A stretch of 64,000 nucleotides of DNA from Mycobacteroides abscessus ATCC 19977 (GCF_000069185.1 NC_010397.1:4712001-4776000), one strand, 5' to 3'; counted from the first letter of the stretch, positions 42,490 to 52,891 are shown. Numbers and translations are program-made. Notes: generated from the letters alone by a model not told the origin.

Positions 42490-43646
42490 TAGCCGGTCGC
42501 CCCTGGCGTGGCCCCGGCAGGAACCAGCTCGCACTCAGCGACGACTTCCTGTGAATCGATGTATTTTTCGATACTCACCGCGCAGCATCCCAGTTCGGCA
42601 CCCTGGCGACGACGACGGAACTTGACAGTCTGACCGGTGCGGCCGCACGGGCAGTCACTTTCGTCCACTTCACCGATGTCGTCGGATAGCAGGAAGCCCG
42701 GGTACGCGGTGTTCAGTGCATCGAGGATCGCTATCCCGCCCGTCTTGCCCGGCTCCAGTTCGACGGAGGCGTCGGTGACGTCCCTGATGGAGACATAGCA
42801 CCACGGCGGCACATGCTTACGCTGGTGCTCGCATTCGATGGCGAGCATGTTGGACTCGATCATCCCGTACATGTCACGAATGTGGGTGGGGTCGATTCCC
42901 AGCACGCGCTGCGCCTTCTCGTTGAAGTCATCGCGGCTGATCGAGTTGCCGGTGTACTGCTTCCAGCCGCCGAGCATGATGATCAACGAGTCGGGGTCGA
43001 GCGTAAGCGGAATCTCTTCCAACTCCAGGTACTTCATGAATCTGGCGATGATGAAGGGCGGCCCGATGAGATGCCGGGTCATCTTCCCCTCCCAGTTCCG
43101 CAGCTGCGCCAATGCCTCGTCCGGATCGAACGAGTATTCCCGCACTACGTAGCGATGGTCGTCGAGCATGCCGGTAAGCAGATTGAAGATCTTCACCATG
43201 CCCATCTCCGGCACTTCGGCCGTCGACGGGCACAGGAATAGGCCCGCACCCTGGGAGATGCCCAGAAAATCGCGGTACCCGCCGAAGATTCCCACTGATG
43301 CCCTGGTCACTGTCATCGAATCGCGCCGTGCCACCGACGGCACTCCACTGGTGCCGGTGGACCGGATCTCGATCTCGACGTCCTCGAGTCCGCAGGTCAT
43401 AAGCACATGTGCGCCAGCCTGTTTGAACATGCTGACCGGCAGCAAGGGGATTCGATGCAGGTCCGCGCCATCGCGAATACCGCTCGGGATAAGGCCTGCG
43501 GCATCGCATTGGGCACGATAGAAGCCATTGCGTTCGAAGTGCAGTGCGAAAGATTCACGCAGCACATCGGTGAGCGACCTTCGCCATTCCTCTCGCGTCA
43601 CCCGGAGAGCTTCCCCCGGCATTCCGAGCATGGTGACCAAATCCAC
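42489..43646 (-). CDS. LuxE-like acyl-protein synthetase
   Basis: This 385-residue protein fits the LuxE/PaaK-related acyl-protein synthetase family, which activates a fatty acid with ATP and carries it on an enzyme cysteine. Recognisable elements are IPLLPVSMFKQAG, IEIRSTGTSGVPS (nucleotide loop), FLCPSTAEVPEMGM, HLIGPPFIIARFMKY, and RDMYGMIESNMLAIECEHQRKHVPPWCY. The C terminus carries several cysteines (DCPCGRT, GCCAVS). The start is GTG 43646, with AAGGAG upstream. It is the first gene of a seven-gene run in which every junction overlaps. Confidence 0.85.
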   Translation of the reverse strand: MDLVTMLGMPGEALRVTREEWRRSLTDVLRESFALHFERNGFYRAQCDAAGLIPSGIRDGADLHRIPLLPVSMFKQAGAHVLMTCGLEDVEIEIRSTGTSGVPSVARRDSMTVTRASVGIFGGYRDFLGISQGAGLFLCPSTAEVPEMGMVKIFNLLTGMLDDHRYVVREYSFDPDEALAQLRNWEGKMTRHLIGPPFIIARFMKYLELEEIPLTLDPDSLIIMLGGWKQYTGNSISRDDFNEKAQRVLGIDPTHIRDMYGMIESNMLAIECEHQRKHVPPWCYVSIRDVTDASVELEPGKTGGIAILDALNTAYPGFLLSDDIGEVDESDCPCGRTGQTVKFRRRRQGAELGCCAVSIEKYIDSQEVVAECELVPAGATPGATG

Positions 43647-43766
43647 TGCACATCTCCTTTGACTGCCTAGCCCACACAGGGCACCGGAGGAGTGGTCGAA
43701 TCACCGTGAGAAAAAGTTCCCGCAGATCTTCAAGTGTTCCGACAGCGGTATGGAAGAGTTCGCGGC

Positions 43767-45332
43767 ATGGCCGATGAGCAATTGCGCGAGGACCACGTCG
43801 AGCTACTAGCGCGACGTGCGCTCACAGAGGACGCCGCTCGCCCCGATGCGGTTGCACGCCGCCATGCGGCCGGCGGTCGCACCGCGCGCGAAAATATCTC
43901 CGATCTGGTGGATGCCGGATCGTTCGTGGAATACGGACGATTCGCCATTGCCGCACAACGCCGCCGTCGCGAACTCGCCGACTTGATCGCCCGCACACCC
44001 GCAGACGGACTGGTGGCCGGGACCGCACGCGTCAACGGCAATCTGTTCGGCGCTGACCGCAGCGCATGCGCCGTGCTGTCCTATGACTACACCGTGCTGG
44101 CCGGAACCCAGGGCGCGCTGGGGCATCACAAGAAGGACAGGCTCTTCGACCTCATCGAACGCATGAAGCTCCCGACGGTGTTCTTTGCCGAAGGGGGCGG
44201 CGGCCGCCCCGGCGACACCGACTACCCAGTGGTCTCGATGCTCGACGTCCGCGCTTTCAAGCTATGGGCGGCGCTGTCGGGGGTAGTGCCGCGGATCTCC
44301 GTGGTCAACGGCCGGTGTTTCGCCGGCAACGCTGTCATCGCGGGCTGCTCGGATCTGATTGTGGCAACCAAGGACACGTCGATCGGCATGGGCGGTCCCG
44401 CCATGATCGCGGGCGGTGGACTCGGTGAGGTCCACCCCGACGAGGTTGGGCCCATTGCCGTCCAGTCGACAAACGGTGTGGTCGATGTTGTCGTGGACGA
44501 CGAGGAGCAGGCCGTCACGGTGGCCAAACGACTCATCAGCTACTTCCAGGGCGCGGTGGCGCCCGGCGATGGTGCTGACCAAACCGCCTTGCGCACAATG
44601 ATTCCCGAACGTGCCCGGCGTGCTTATCCGATCCGGCCGATCATCGAGACGCTTGCCGACACCGGTTCGGTGACCTTTCTGCGAGAGAAATTCGCCCCCG
44701 AGATGGCGACCGCGCTCGCACGTATCGAAGGCAGGCCCATTGGCGTCCTCGCGAACAATTCCATGGTGATGGCCGGGGCCATCACCGCCGCGGCATCGGA
44801 TAAGGCCGCACGGTTCCTACAGCTGTGCGACGCCTTCGGACTTCCGGTGCTCTCGCTGGTCGATTGTCCTGGCTACATGGTAGGTCCGGCTGCGGAAGCC
44901 GAGGCGTTGGTCCGCCGCGCTTCCCGCATGCTCGTGGCCGGGGCAGCACTACGCGTACCTCTGGTGTCAGTCATCCTGCGCCGTGGGTATGGCCTTGGCG
45001 CACAAGCCATGACCGGCGGTAGCCTGCACGAGCCGCTTCTCACGGTCGCCTGGCCCAACGCGCATCTGGGCCCGATGGGGCTGGAGGGCGCGGTGCGCCT
45101 GGGTCTGCGCAAAGAACTGGAGGCCATTGCCGACGAGTCCGCCCGGGAGGAGGCCGTCCGTCAGGCCACAGCCGCGGCGCAGGAGAATGCCAAGGCGATC
45201 AACGCTGCTCAGATCTTTGAGATCGACGATGTGATCGACCCGGCCGAGACACGGTCGCTGGTCGCCTCCACATTTGCCGCAGCCATGCGGGAACCGCTGC
45301 CGCTCAGACGATCTGTTGTCGATACCTGGTGA
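43767..45332 (+). CDS. Acyl-CoA carboxylase beta (carboxyltransferase) subunit
   Basis: The 521-residue protein belongs to the AccD/PccB family that moves carboxyl groups from biotin to acyl-CoA. It has an N-terminal crotonase-like half (ALGHHKKDRLFDLIERMKLPTVFFAEGGGGRPGD, GPAMIAGGGLGEVHPDEVGP) and a C-terminal half (LPVLSLVDCPGYMVGPAAEAEALVRRASRMLVAGAALRVPLVSVILRRGYGLGAQAM). No biotin domain is present, and the alpha subunit is not in the window. It is divergent from the seven-gene unit, with a 120-bp shared promoter region, so malonyl- or methylmalonyl-type building blocks for that pathway are possible. Confidence 0.85.
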   Translation: MADEQLREDHVELLARRALTEDAARPDAVARRHAAGGRTARENISDLVDAGSFVEYGRFAIAAQRRRRELADLIARTPADGLVAGTARVNGNLFGADRSACAVLSYDYTVLAGTQGALGHHKKDRLFDLIERMKLPTVFFAEGGGGRPGDTDYPVVSMLDVRAFKLWAALSGVVPRISVVNGRCFAGNAVIAGCSDLIVATKDTSIGMGGPAMIAGGGLGEVHPDEVGPIAVQSTNGVVDVVVDDEEQAVTVAKRLISYFQGAVAPGDGADQTALRTMIPERARRAYPIRPIIETLADTGSVTFLREKFAPEMATALARIEGRPIGVLANNSMVMAGAITAAASDKAARFLQLCDAFGLPVLSLVDCPGYMVGPAAEAEALVRRASRMLVAGAALRVPLVSVILRRGYGLGAQAMTGGSLHEPLLTVAWPNAHLGPMGLEGAVRLGLRKELEAIADESAREEAVRQATAAAQENAKAINAAQIFEIDDVIDPAETRSLVASTFAAAMREPLPLRRSVVDTW

Positions 45333-45335
45333 CGG

Positions 45336-45473
45336 TCAGCCGGTGCTCGGCACCCAGTTACCGTGGAATCCGCTGGGCACGCGATGCGGCAATTTGATCG
45401 TCGCGACGTCCTCCAGGGTCTGCGCATCCAGGATGGCCAACGCACACCGGGAACCCCCGCTGAACAGAGCCGA
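45336..45473 (-). pseudogene. Remnant of a carotenoid oxygenase gene (C-terminal end)
   Basis: In the minus strand, about 45 codons read SALFSGGSRCALAILDAQ, then TLEDVATIKLPHRVPSGF, HGNWVPSTG and stop. This is the characteristic C-terminal end of carotenoid cleavage oxygenases, with the final iron-ligand histidine in the GFHGNW motif. Nothing upstream continues the family; the next gene's stop codon lies directly beside it. The fragment looks like the tail of a deleted gene. Confidence 0.75.
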
Positions 45474-45480
45474 TGAATCG

Positions 45481-46161
45481 CTAGGGCGCCGTCTCCACGA
45501 ACTCGCGTTTCCCGTATTGGATGGCGACATCCTGCCAACGACCTCCAGCAGCGTCGACCAACCGCCGGGCGATACCGATGTCTTTGACGTCCGCGATCAG
45601 GATCAACCAGCCGTCTTCAGTCACCGATCCCCCGGACAGCGCCGCACGCGCGGCCGGGTCGGTCAGCAGCACATCATGAAACCGGACCCGGTCAACACCC
45701 GGAACTTCCACCGCCACCGCATTTACCCGGGCATCACCGGCGGGTAGATACTCGAAGGTCAGCACCGATTCCTGTCCGAACCGCCGGCCGACCTGCTCCC
45801 CGATGCTGTAGAGGTCATCGCCATCCACACAGGCGAGTTCAAAGGCCCGTGACCGCTCGTAGGTCATGCGATCGTTGTCCTGCGACCAGTAGACGCCGTC
45901 GACGCGGGTTGATCGCACGGGCAGAGCCAGGTTCTGAACGGTCATGGCGCTCACTTGCACCGAGAAATCATCGAGTGGATCTTGCAGACGCGCGTCTGCC
46001 GGATCGGTGATGGTGGCGGTGTTGTTGCTGGCGAAAAGCTCGCCCTGGGGCCGGGCCACATCGCCCGGCACACAGGCCTGCGGATCGGCACGGGCATATC
46101 CGCTGGACGGCCCGACTACGACGAGCGCAATAGCAGTCACACCGAACGCGATCTGGCGCAT
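45481..46161 (-). CDS. Secreted hypothetical protein
   Basis: The 226-residue protein has a signal peptide (MRQIAFGVTAIALVVVGPSSGYARA) and a mature domain with two cysteines (DPQACVPG, ELACVDGDD). The rest contains repeated acidic and aromatic stretches such as YWSQDNDRMTYERSRAFELA and GWLILIADVKDIGIARRL. No enzymatic motif is visible and I do not recognise the family. The frame is open to 46422, but only the ATG at 46161 gives a signal peptide. Confidence 0.65.
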   Translation of the reverse strand: MRQIAFGVTAIALVVVGPSSGYARADPQACVPGDVARPQGELFASNNTATITDPADARLQDPLDDFSVQVSAMTVQNLALPVRSTRVDGVYWSQDNDRMTYERSRAFELACVDGDDLYSIGEQVGRRFGQESVLTFEYLPAGDARVNAVAVEVPGVDRVRFHDVLLTDPAARAALSGGSVTEDGWLILIADVKDIGIARRLVDAAGGRWQDVAIQYGKREFVETAP

Positions 46162-46258
46162 CACCCGTCCATTATCCCCACACGCCGCTTGGTTGGGCGG
46201 TATGCGATAGATGTCCGCCACACCACTGTCACAGCGCGCGGGCCCGAGACCCACCGCC

Positions 46259-46289
46259 TTGACCTCAAGTGCGCTTGAGATTTTAAGTT
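46259..46289 (+). promoter_or_regulatory. MerR/SoxR-type promoter and operator
   Basis: The dyad CTCAAG-TGCG-CTTGAG (46264-46279) matches the SoxR box layout CCTCAAG-N4-CTTGAGG at its core. It sits between a TTGACC (46259-46264) and a TAAGTT (46284-46289) separated by 19 bp, the long spacer typical of MerR-family activated promoters. The PNPOx-like gene starts at 46298. No MerR-type gene is in the window. Confidence 0.5.
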
Positions 46290-46297
46290 GGTCAGCT

Positions 46298-46717
46298 ATG
46301 ACCTCGATCCACGACGCGACAGTACGCAAGTTCCTCGACTCCGATCCCGCCCTCGTTGGGCAGCTGGGATATCTCGGCACCGATGGGCGTCCGCTGATTC
46401 TGCCCGTCTGGTATCGCCTCACCGACGATCATCTTCAGTTCGTCACGCATTTGAAAACACTTAAAGTGAAGGCTGTGCAACGTGATCCACGTACTGTCAT
46501 CACAGTCGCGACGCAGGCCGAACCGTATCGATATGTTCAGGTACAGGGCGAGGCAAAGGTGGATACCGATGAATCAGGGGTCCGTACCGCCCTGATCGAT
46601 ATCACTGCCCGGTATTTGGGTGCTGATCGCGCAGAGGCCTACGTGGACGAACATCACAGTGGGCCTGGCGAAGTCATCGTGCGTGTATGCCCGCTCCGTG
46701 TCCACGCCGCCCTCTAA
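46298..46717 (+). CDS. Pyridoxamine 5'-phosphate oxidase-fold protein
   Basis: The 139-residue protein has the split beta-barrel of the PNPOx/F420-binding family: LVGQLGYLGTDGRPLILPVWYRLTDDHLQFVTHLKTLKVKAVQRDPRTVITVATQAEPYRYVQVQG, where the LPVWY, K-x-K-x5-DPR and YRYVxVxG elements are family features. It could bind F420, FMN or heme. The ATG at 46298 lies just downstream of a SoxR-like promoter; the frame open to 46211 runs upstream through it. The dioxygenase-like gene follows 11 bp after the stop with its own AAGGAG. Confidence 0.82.
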   Translation: MTSIHDATVRKFLDSDPALVGQLGYLGTDGRPLILPVWYRLTDDHLQFVTHLKTLKVKAVQRDPRTVITVATQAEPYRYVQVQGEAKVDTDESGVRTALIDITARYLGADRAEAYVDEHHSGPGEVIVRVCPLRVHAAL

Positions 46718-46728
46718 GGAGAAACCCG

Positions 46729-48371
<1,643 letters not shown>

Positions 48372-48429
48372 GTGAGCGACAACACCGGAGCGCCGAATTG
48401 TGAGGCGCACCAGAATTTTAGGGATCGGG

Positions 48430-48945
48430 CTAGATTTCGACCGGAGCGACTTGAGCGGGCGCTTCGTCAGCGGGCACAGATTCGGGCTGTGGCACAAGCA
48501 CCGAGGCGGGAATCACCTCGGGACCTTCGGCGTCGGCCGGTACGTCCAATGGCGCAGATCCAGCCGCGTCGTCGCTGTCCATGGGCAGGTACATGTGGCG
48601 CTTGAACTGGGGCTGGTACGCGCCACCACCACCGATCCGAACACCGCCGCCCTCGCCACTGGACACGGCGGTGCCGTCAGGCAACGTGACAGCGGTATGG
48701 CCGCCATTCCAACCGATCACCAGTGCACCGGGTGCGGTGCCGTACTTGAAACCACGTGCGAGAAGCGCGCGCTCCTGATTCCCGGTGTTGAACCGTGAAC
48801 CGAATGCGGGGCGGTCGGTGGCGACGTTGGCCACCCAAGAGGCAAGGCCGGAGCAATCGGTGCCCCGTGCTGTGTCTCCGCCCGAGATGTATGGCGTACC
48901 CGAGACCTGATGGATAAACGCCAGCAAAGCAGCGAGATCAGACAT
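48430..48945 (-). CDS. NlpC/P60-like peptidase-domain protein
   Basis: The 171-residue protein has an NlpC/P60-type core with the catalytic cysteine in ARGTDCSGLASW near residue 31 and the histidine in NGGHTAVTLPDG. An acidic, proline-rich C-terminal tail follows (PLDVPADAEGPEVIPAS, PQPESVPADEAPAQ). No signal peptide is present at the ATG at 48945, so export would be by another route, or it acts in the cytoplasm or a phage-derived context. The frame is open to 49002 but the added residues are not convincing. Confidence 0.72.
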   Translation of the reverse strand: MSDLAALLAFIHQVSGTPYISGGDTARGTDCSGLASWVANVATDRPAFGSRFNTGNQERALLARGFKYGTAPGALVIGWNGGHTAVTLPDGTAVSSGEGGGVRIGGGGAYQPQFKRHMYLPMDSDDAAGSAPLDVPADAEGPEVIPASVLVPQPESVPADEAPAQVAPVEI

Positions 48946-49923
48946 GGGACGCGACGCTAACAAGCAGCTTGACGGCCGGCCAAAATATGTGGTTTCCGTC
49001 ATAGTTGCTGAGAATTATGGTGAGAATTACTGTCCGCCAACGCGTTACTGATTACGGTAGTGCATCCCCCACCGTTCGTCCAGTCGGACAAACATGCAGG
49101 ACATCATCGGTTTGTCGACGGCCGTGCGGCCTCGGCATGGAATTTGCTACGCACCACCGGCGTGCATCACCGTTCCTGCACATCTGCGCATCACTTGCAT
49201 CAACGCAGGAAATTTTCTGTTACCTATCCCACCTTTTGCCCACCTTTCGTCCCACTATGTGGAATGGCTTGCGCGCTACTCCATTCGGGGTTTCACATTC
49301 ACTCATTGGGTCCAAAATGAAGCCCCACAGTCGATTCCTGTATGAGTCAGACAGAGACATCAACGGCCGGCTCGCACCCCCGAATACCTGCCCAGCCGAA
49401 CTCCTTGAATCTGCTTCCTGCCCAGATGTTTGTGGTGCAGCCACTGCGGGCCACACATCGCGTGAGCGGGTACGCATCCGGCGGGACCTGATTTCACATC
49501 TGTCACCGAACCGACAGCACCCGGCACCGATGGTGCTGTCGAAAATCGCTTATTAACAATAATTTTGACGCGACTTCGACCGGCGCCCGCGGCAGACAGA
49601 GGAATCGGAGCCAGTAGCCTCCATTACCTAGGAAGCCGAATACGGTTGGATAACAACTAATGCCGCCACGCTTGCGGCATACGGGCTCGAGTCATCGTCC
49701 ACATGATCGGTAGCAACCACCCGCATCCCAAATTCGTCGACTGGTGCCGCGGGTGAACGTGTCCCCCGGTTCCGTTGCCGACGCGGCGATCGCATACAGA
49801 TGCCGACACGGCGGCATGGGTGGCGACGGCAAACCGCGCCTGCGCATTGGGCTGCGGCGATACGGCGCAACGATCTTTGTTAGACCATCACTGCCACATA
49901 TCGCCGCCGCCCGGCATGCACAG
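48946..49923. other. About 1 kb without a convincing gene
   Basis: I see no supported coding region here. The longest open frames (49005-49556 plus, 49628-49870 minus) have cysteine-, histidine- and arginine-rich translations unlike the neighbouring proteins. Local composition is AT-richer than average around 49190-49330. A small hairpin, ATGCCGC-N7-GCGGCAT, lies at 49660-49680. Confidence 0.5.
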
Positions 49924-50229
49924 CTAGCAGGCTAGCGTCACGTACGCGACCTTTTGCCCCGCGGTCGGAACGGTCGTCGGCTGATTACGCATATTGCGGC
50001 CCGGTTGCACGTTCTGAACACCAGACTGCTGTGACACTCCCTGGACGGTGCACTGCGACGGATGTTCCGATCCAACCTTGGTGACGATCACCCGGTACCC
50101 ATTGGACTTGAGTTCGTTGATCACCGAATCCGGGCTCTCCGTGGGGCCTGCCAGCGCGACTGCCGCTGTCGCAAGAGACAGACCGGCAGCACTGAGCGCC
50201 GCGCCTGTCACTGCCATGATCTTCTTCAT
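49924..50229 (-). CDS. Small secreted protein, two-cysteine family
   Basis: The 101-residue protein has a signal peptide (MKKIMAVTGAALSAAGLSLATAAVALA) and a mature region DSVINELKSNGYRVIVTKVG...PSQCTVQGVSQQSG...VAYVTLAC. The GYxV, PSxC and final VxLxC arrangement matches the product at 33491-33805. The two cysteines probably form a disulfide. Function is unknown. GGAG precedes the ATG. A second small secreted protein gene lies 49 bp upstream in the same direction. Confidence 0.78.
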   Translation of the reverse strand: MKKIMAVTGAALSAAGLSLATAAVALAGPTESPDSVINELKSNGYRVIVTKVGSEHPSQCTVQGVSQQSGVQNVQPGRNMRNQPTTVPTAGQKVAYVTLAC

Positions 50230-50278
50230 TGGTTGCGCTCCTTCTACATCGTTGAAGACGAAGCCGCCTTACAGATGG

Positions 50279-50581
50279 TTATGCGTTGTCGGGCGAGGGT
50301 GACTGGCTCGGGTTGATCTTGTACGTGCCGTACGGAACGTGGGGGTTGGTCCCCAGCGGAACGTGCGGATTGGCGCCCTCGTAAGTCGGCTGGTGAGCAC
50401 CCTGCTCATACGCGACGCCACCAGGCGTCACACAGGACCCCTGAGGGTTGTTGACGCTGCTCTTACCCGCGTAGCAGCCGGGAGGAGGCGTCGGGCCCGC
50501 CGCAGCGATCGGTGCACCCAGCAAGGCCACTGTCGCCGCGACACCGACTCCGCCAAGCATTGCAACGATTGACTTATTCAT
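50279..50581 (-). CDS. Small secreted protein, Pro/Gly/Asn-rich
   Basis: The 100-residue protein has a signal peptide (MLGGVGVAATVALLGAPIAAA) and a mature region with two cysteines (PPGCYAGKS, GSCVTPGG). A near-repeat follows, PHVPLGTN and PHVPYGTY. AGGAAA lies upstream of the ATG. No function is recognised. It probably shares a transcript with the downstream two-cysteine protein gene. Confidence 0.7.
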   Translation of the reverse strand: MNKSIVAMLGGVGVAATVALLGAPIAAAGPTPPPGCYAGKSSVNNPQGSCVTPGGVAYEQGAHQPTYEGANPHVPLGTNPHVPYGTYKINPSQSPSPDNA

Positions 50582-50826
50582 GTGATGTTTCCTTTCTGCT
50601 CGGTCAACTTGCTAATGGCCAGGGCAGTGGACATCACTTGCCTAAGACATCAACGTTGATGCATTCACCCAGTTCAACGGCTTCAAGGATCACCTAGTTC
50701 CCAACTTATGAGATGTTCGGTTGATTCTCAGCTAAATCTCAGAGTACCCCATGGGGGTTGGGGTCTGGGAAAAGTGGTATATAGCCGTTAACCGTCCGTT
50801 AACCAGGCGAAACCGTCACATCGGTG

Positions 50827-50842
50827 TAGATCAGATGATCTA
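50827..50842. promoter_or_regulatory. TetR-type operator
   Basis: TAGATCA-GA-TGATCTA is a 16-bp dyad with perfect 7-bp arms, 10 bp before the start codon of the TetR gene at 50853. Further GATC repeats follow up to the start. Autoregulation is likely. Confidence 0.6.
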
Positions 50843-50852
50843 TAATTCGATC

Positions 50853-51479
50853 ATGCGATCTAAAAGGGGCCGCGATCGAACCTTCACCGAGACCGCCCGC
50901 CGGCAGCAGATCATTGCGTGCGCCATTGACGTCATCGCAGAGGTGGGCTATCCGCAGACCACGATCCGAAAGATCGCCGACCGCGCCGGCATCGCAATGA
51001 GTGTGGTGCTGTACCACTTCGGCACCAAGGACGGACTCATCGAGGCGGTCATCGCGTCCATGTATCAGGCCGCGCTCGAGACTGTGCCCCCTGCGATAAA
51101 CCGGGCGCGCACACAGACGGACAAGCTTGCGGCCTATATCCGCTCCAGTATCGACTATTTCGATACGCATCGGCCGCAGCTCACCGCCTTGGCGCAGCTT
51201 GGCACGAGCTATAAACCCCATAGCGGCAAGCATTTTGGCGACCTCGGACTGACACCCGAGTTGTCCGAACAGCTTGCCCAGCTCGACCCCGCAACCCTAC
51301 TGCGCGCCGGTCAAAAGACGGGCGAATTCTGTTATTTCCCAGTTGATTCGACTGCCATCGCACTGCAGGCGGCCGTCAACGCGGTGGTTGAAAAGATACT
51401 GCGCGATCCGGAGTTCGATGTGCATCGTTATTCGGACGACCTGGTGAAGATGTTCAGCCGAATGGTCCGTAACGCGTGA
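50853..51479 (+). CDS. TetR-family regulator
   Basis: The 208-residue protein has a standard helix-turn-helix (IIACAIDVIAEVGYPQTTIRKIADRAGIAMSVVLYHFGTKDGLIEAVI) and a helical C-terminal domain. I use the ATG at 50853 because the longer frame runs through the operator. Its stop overlaps the start of the glycosyltransferase pseudogene (TGATG), so both were one operon. Confidence 0.87.
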   Translation: MRSKRGRDRTFTETARRQQIIACAIDVIAEVGYPQTTIRKIADRAGIAMSVVLYHFGTKDGLIEAVIASMYQAALETVPPAINRARTQTDKLAAYIRSSIDYFDTHRPQLTALAQLGTSYKPHSGKHFGDLGLTPELSEQLAQLDPATLLRAGQKTGEFCYFPVDSTAIALQAAVNAVVEKILRDPEFDVHRYSDDLVKMFSRMVRNA

Positions 51480-52710
51480 TGGCAGATATCGTCATTGCCG
51501 CGCTCGGCAGCCACGGTGACGTCGCCCCGTTGACCGGCGTCGGCGCTCGTCTTCAGCAGGCCGGCCATAGGGTAACCCTCACCGCATACGACCGCTTCGC
51601 GTCGCTTGTCCGCAGCTGTGGCATAGGTTTTCGTGGTGTCTCCGAACCCCGTGAGTCTTCCGATGAGGCCGATGTCGACGTCACGGGAGCACTATTCCAA
51701 TTCCTTGCTCCACAAGGCATGCGGTCTCTCGGTACCGCGTTGCTGACAGCATTGCAAGACACACCTACCGACATCTTGCTGCTGTCGCCGTTCTCAGAAC
51801 TTGCCGGGCATCCGCTGGCCGAGGCGAAAGGCATCCCCTGCGCGGGAATCCGATTCCAGCCCTACTCTGCTACCGCCGATTTTCCCCCGGCCACGCTCGG
51901 GGGGTGGTCCGCGGGGCCGACGGGTAATCGGCTGGCGTCACGGGCCGGGCTGAGCTGGTAGATCGATTCTACGGCGGCGTCACGGCCGGCTTTCGCCGCG
52001 ATTTCTGCCTACCCAAAGTATCGGCCAGGCGGCTACGCGAGCAACGCACCAAAGCGGGATGGACTGTTCTACACGGCTTTTCGCCGCACATCGTGCCACG
52101 GCCCGCAGGCTGGCGTCCCGGCCTGGAGATCTGCGGGTACTGGTGGCCGCAAACCGATCCACAGTGGCGCCCCGACGCCGCACTTGTCGATTTCCTCAGG
52201 GCGGGCCCGCCACCGGTCTACGTCGGATTCGGCAGCACAATGACCTCTGCCAAGCAGTCAGAGCACATATCGCAACTCGTCCGGAGCGCTCTACGCCGGG
52301 CCGGGGTGCGGGGCATCGTACAAGCAGGCTGGGCAGGAATCGATGTCGGCGATGAGACCACCCTCACCGTAACGGAGGTGCCGCACCGTTGGCTGTTTCC
52401 CCACGTGGCCGCTGTCGTACATCACTGCGGCGCAGGGACAACCGCCGCCGGCTTACGCGCCGGGGTCCCCACTGTCGCCGTACCCGGCCTGGGCGATCAG
52501 CCCTTCTGGGCTCGGCGGCTGCGCGATCTCGGGCTCAGCGCGGATACGGTGCCACAGCGCACCCTGACGGTCGAACGCCTCGCAGCCGCCATCCGCACCG
52601 CGGTGACCGACCCGGGAATCAAGATCCGGGCGCGGCGAATCTCCGACTTGCTCGCCGCCGAGGACGGGGCGGCTCACGTGGTCTCGTCTGTCAACCGGTT
52701 GTTGGGCTGA
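51479..52710 (+). pseudogene. UGT-type glycosyltransferase broken by a frameshift
   Basis: The first frame (51479-51961) encodes the acceptor half, starting ADIVIAALGSHGDVAPLTGVGARLQQAGHRVTL and stopping after NRLASRAGLSW. The second frame, read from about 51950, continues without a gap: AELVDRFYGGVTAGFRR, then RTKAGWTVLHGFSPHIVPRPAGWRPGLEICGYWWP, and the donor half with VYVGFGSTMT, VPHRWLFPHVAAVVHHCGAGTTAAGLRAGVPTV. This is one ~410-residue enzyme of the family that includes glycopeptidolipid glycosyltransferases. A single missing base near 51950 explains the break. It may be a true pseudogene or a sequencing error. Confidence 0.88.
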
Positions 52711-52830
52711 GTCCCGGTCTGCAGATCCTTGCAGGTGACCGAGGAAGTCCGCGACACCCCTCGTGAGTCGATCCCCAACATCGGCGGGGTGTGAACTCGG
52801 TCGCGGTCTCCTGGTCATACCTGCTAAAAG

Positions 52831-52857
52831 AATTACGGCAACAGTGTTGCCGTAATT
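52831..52857. promoter_or_regulatory. 27-bp palindrome, TetR-type operator
   Basis: AATTACGGCAAC and GTTGCCGTAATT are perfect 12-bp arms around AGT, 35 bp before the start codon of the TetR gene at 52892. Confidence 0.8.
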
Positions 52858-52891
52858 GCCCCGCGCTGTCAAGACAGACATACTGACCGCT

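Noticed and set aside
49005..49556. 183-codon open frame
   Set aside because: Its translation is rich in Cys, His, Arg and Pro with no domain and no ribosome binding site.
49628..49870. 80-codon minus-strand open frame
   Set aside because: Arg/Cys-rich first half and no recognisable domain; only the last 35 residues look protein-like.
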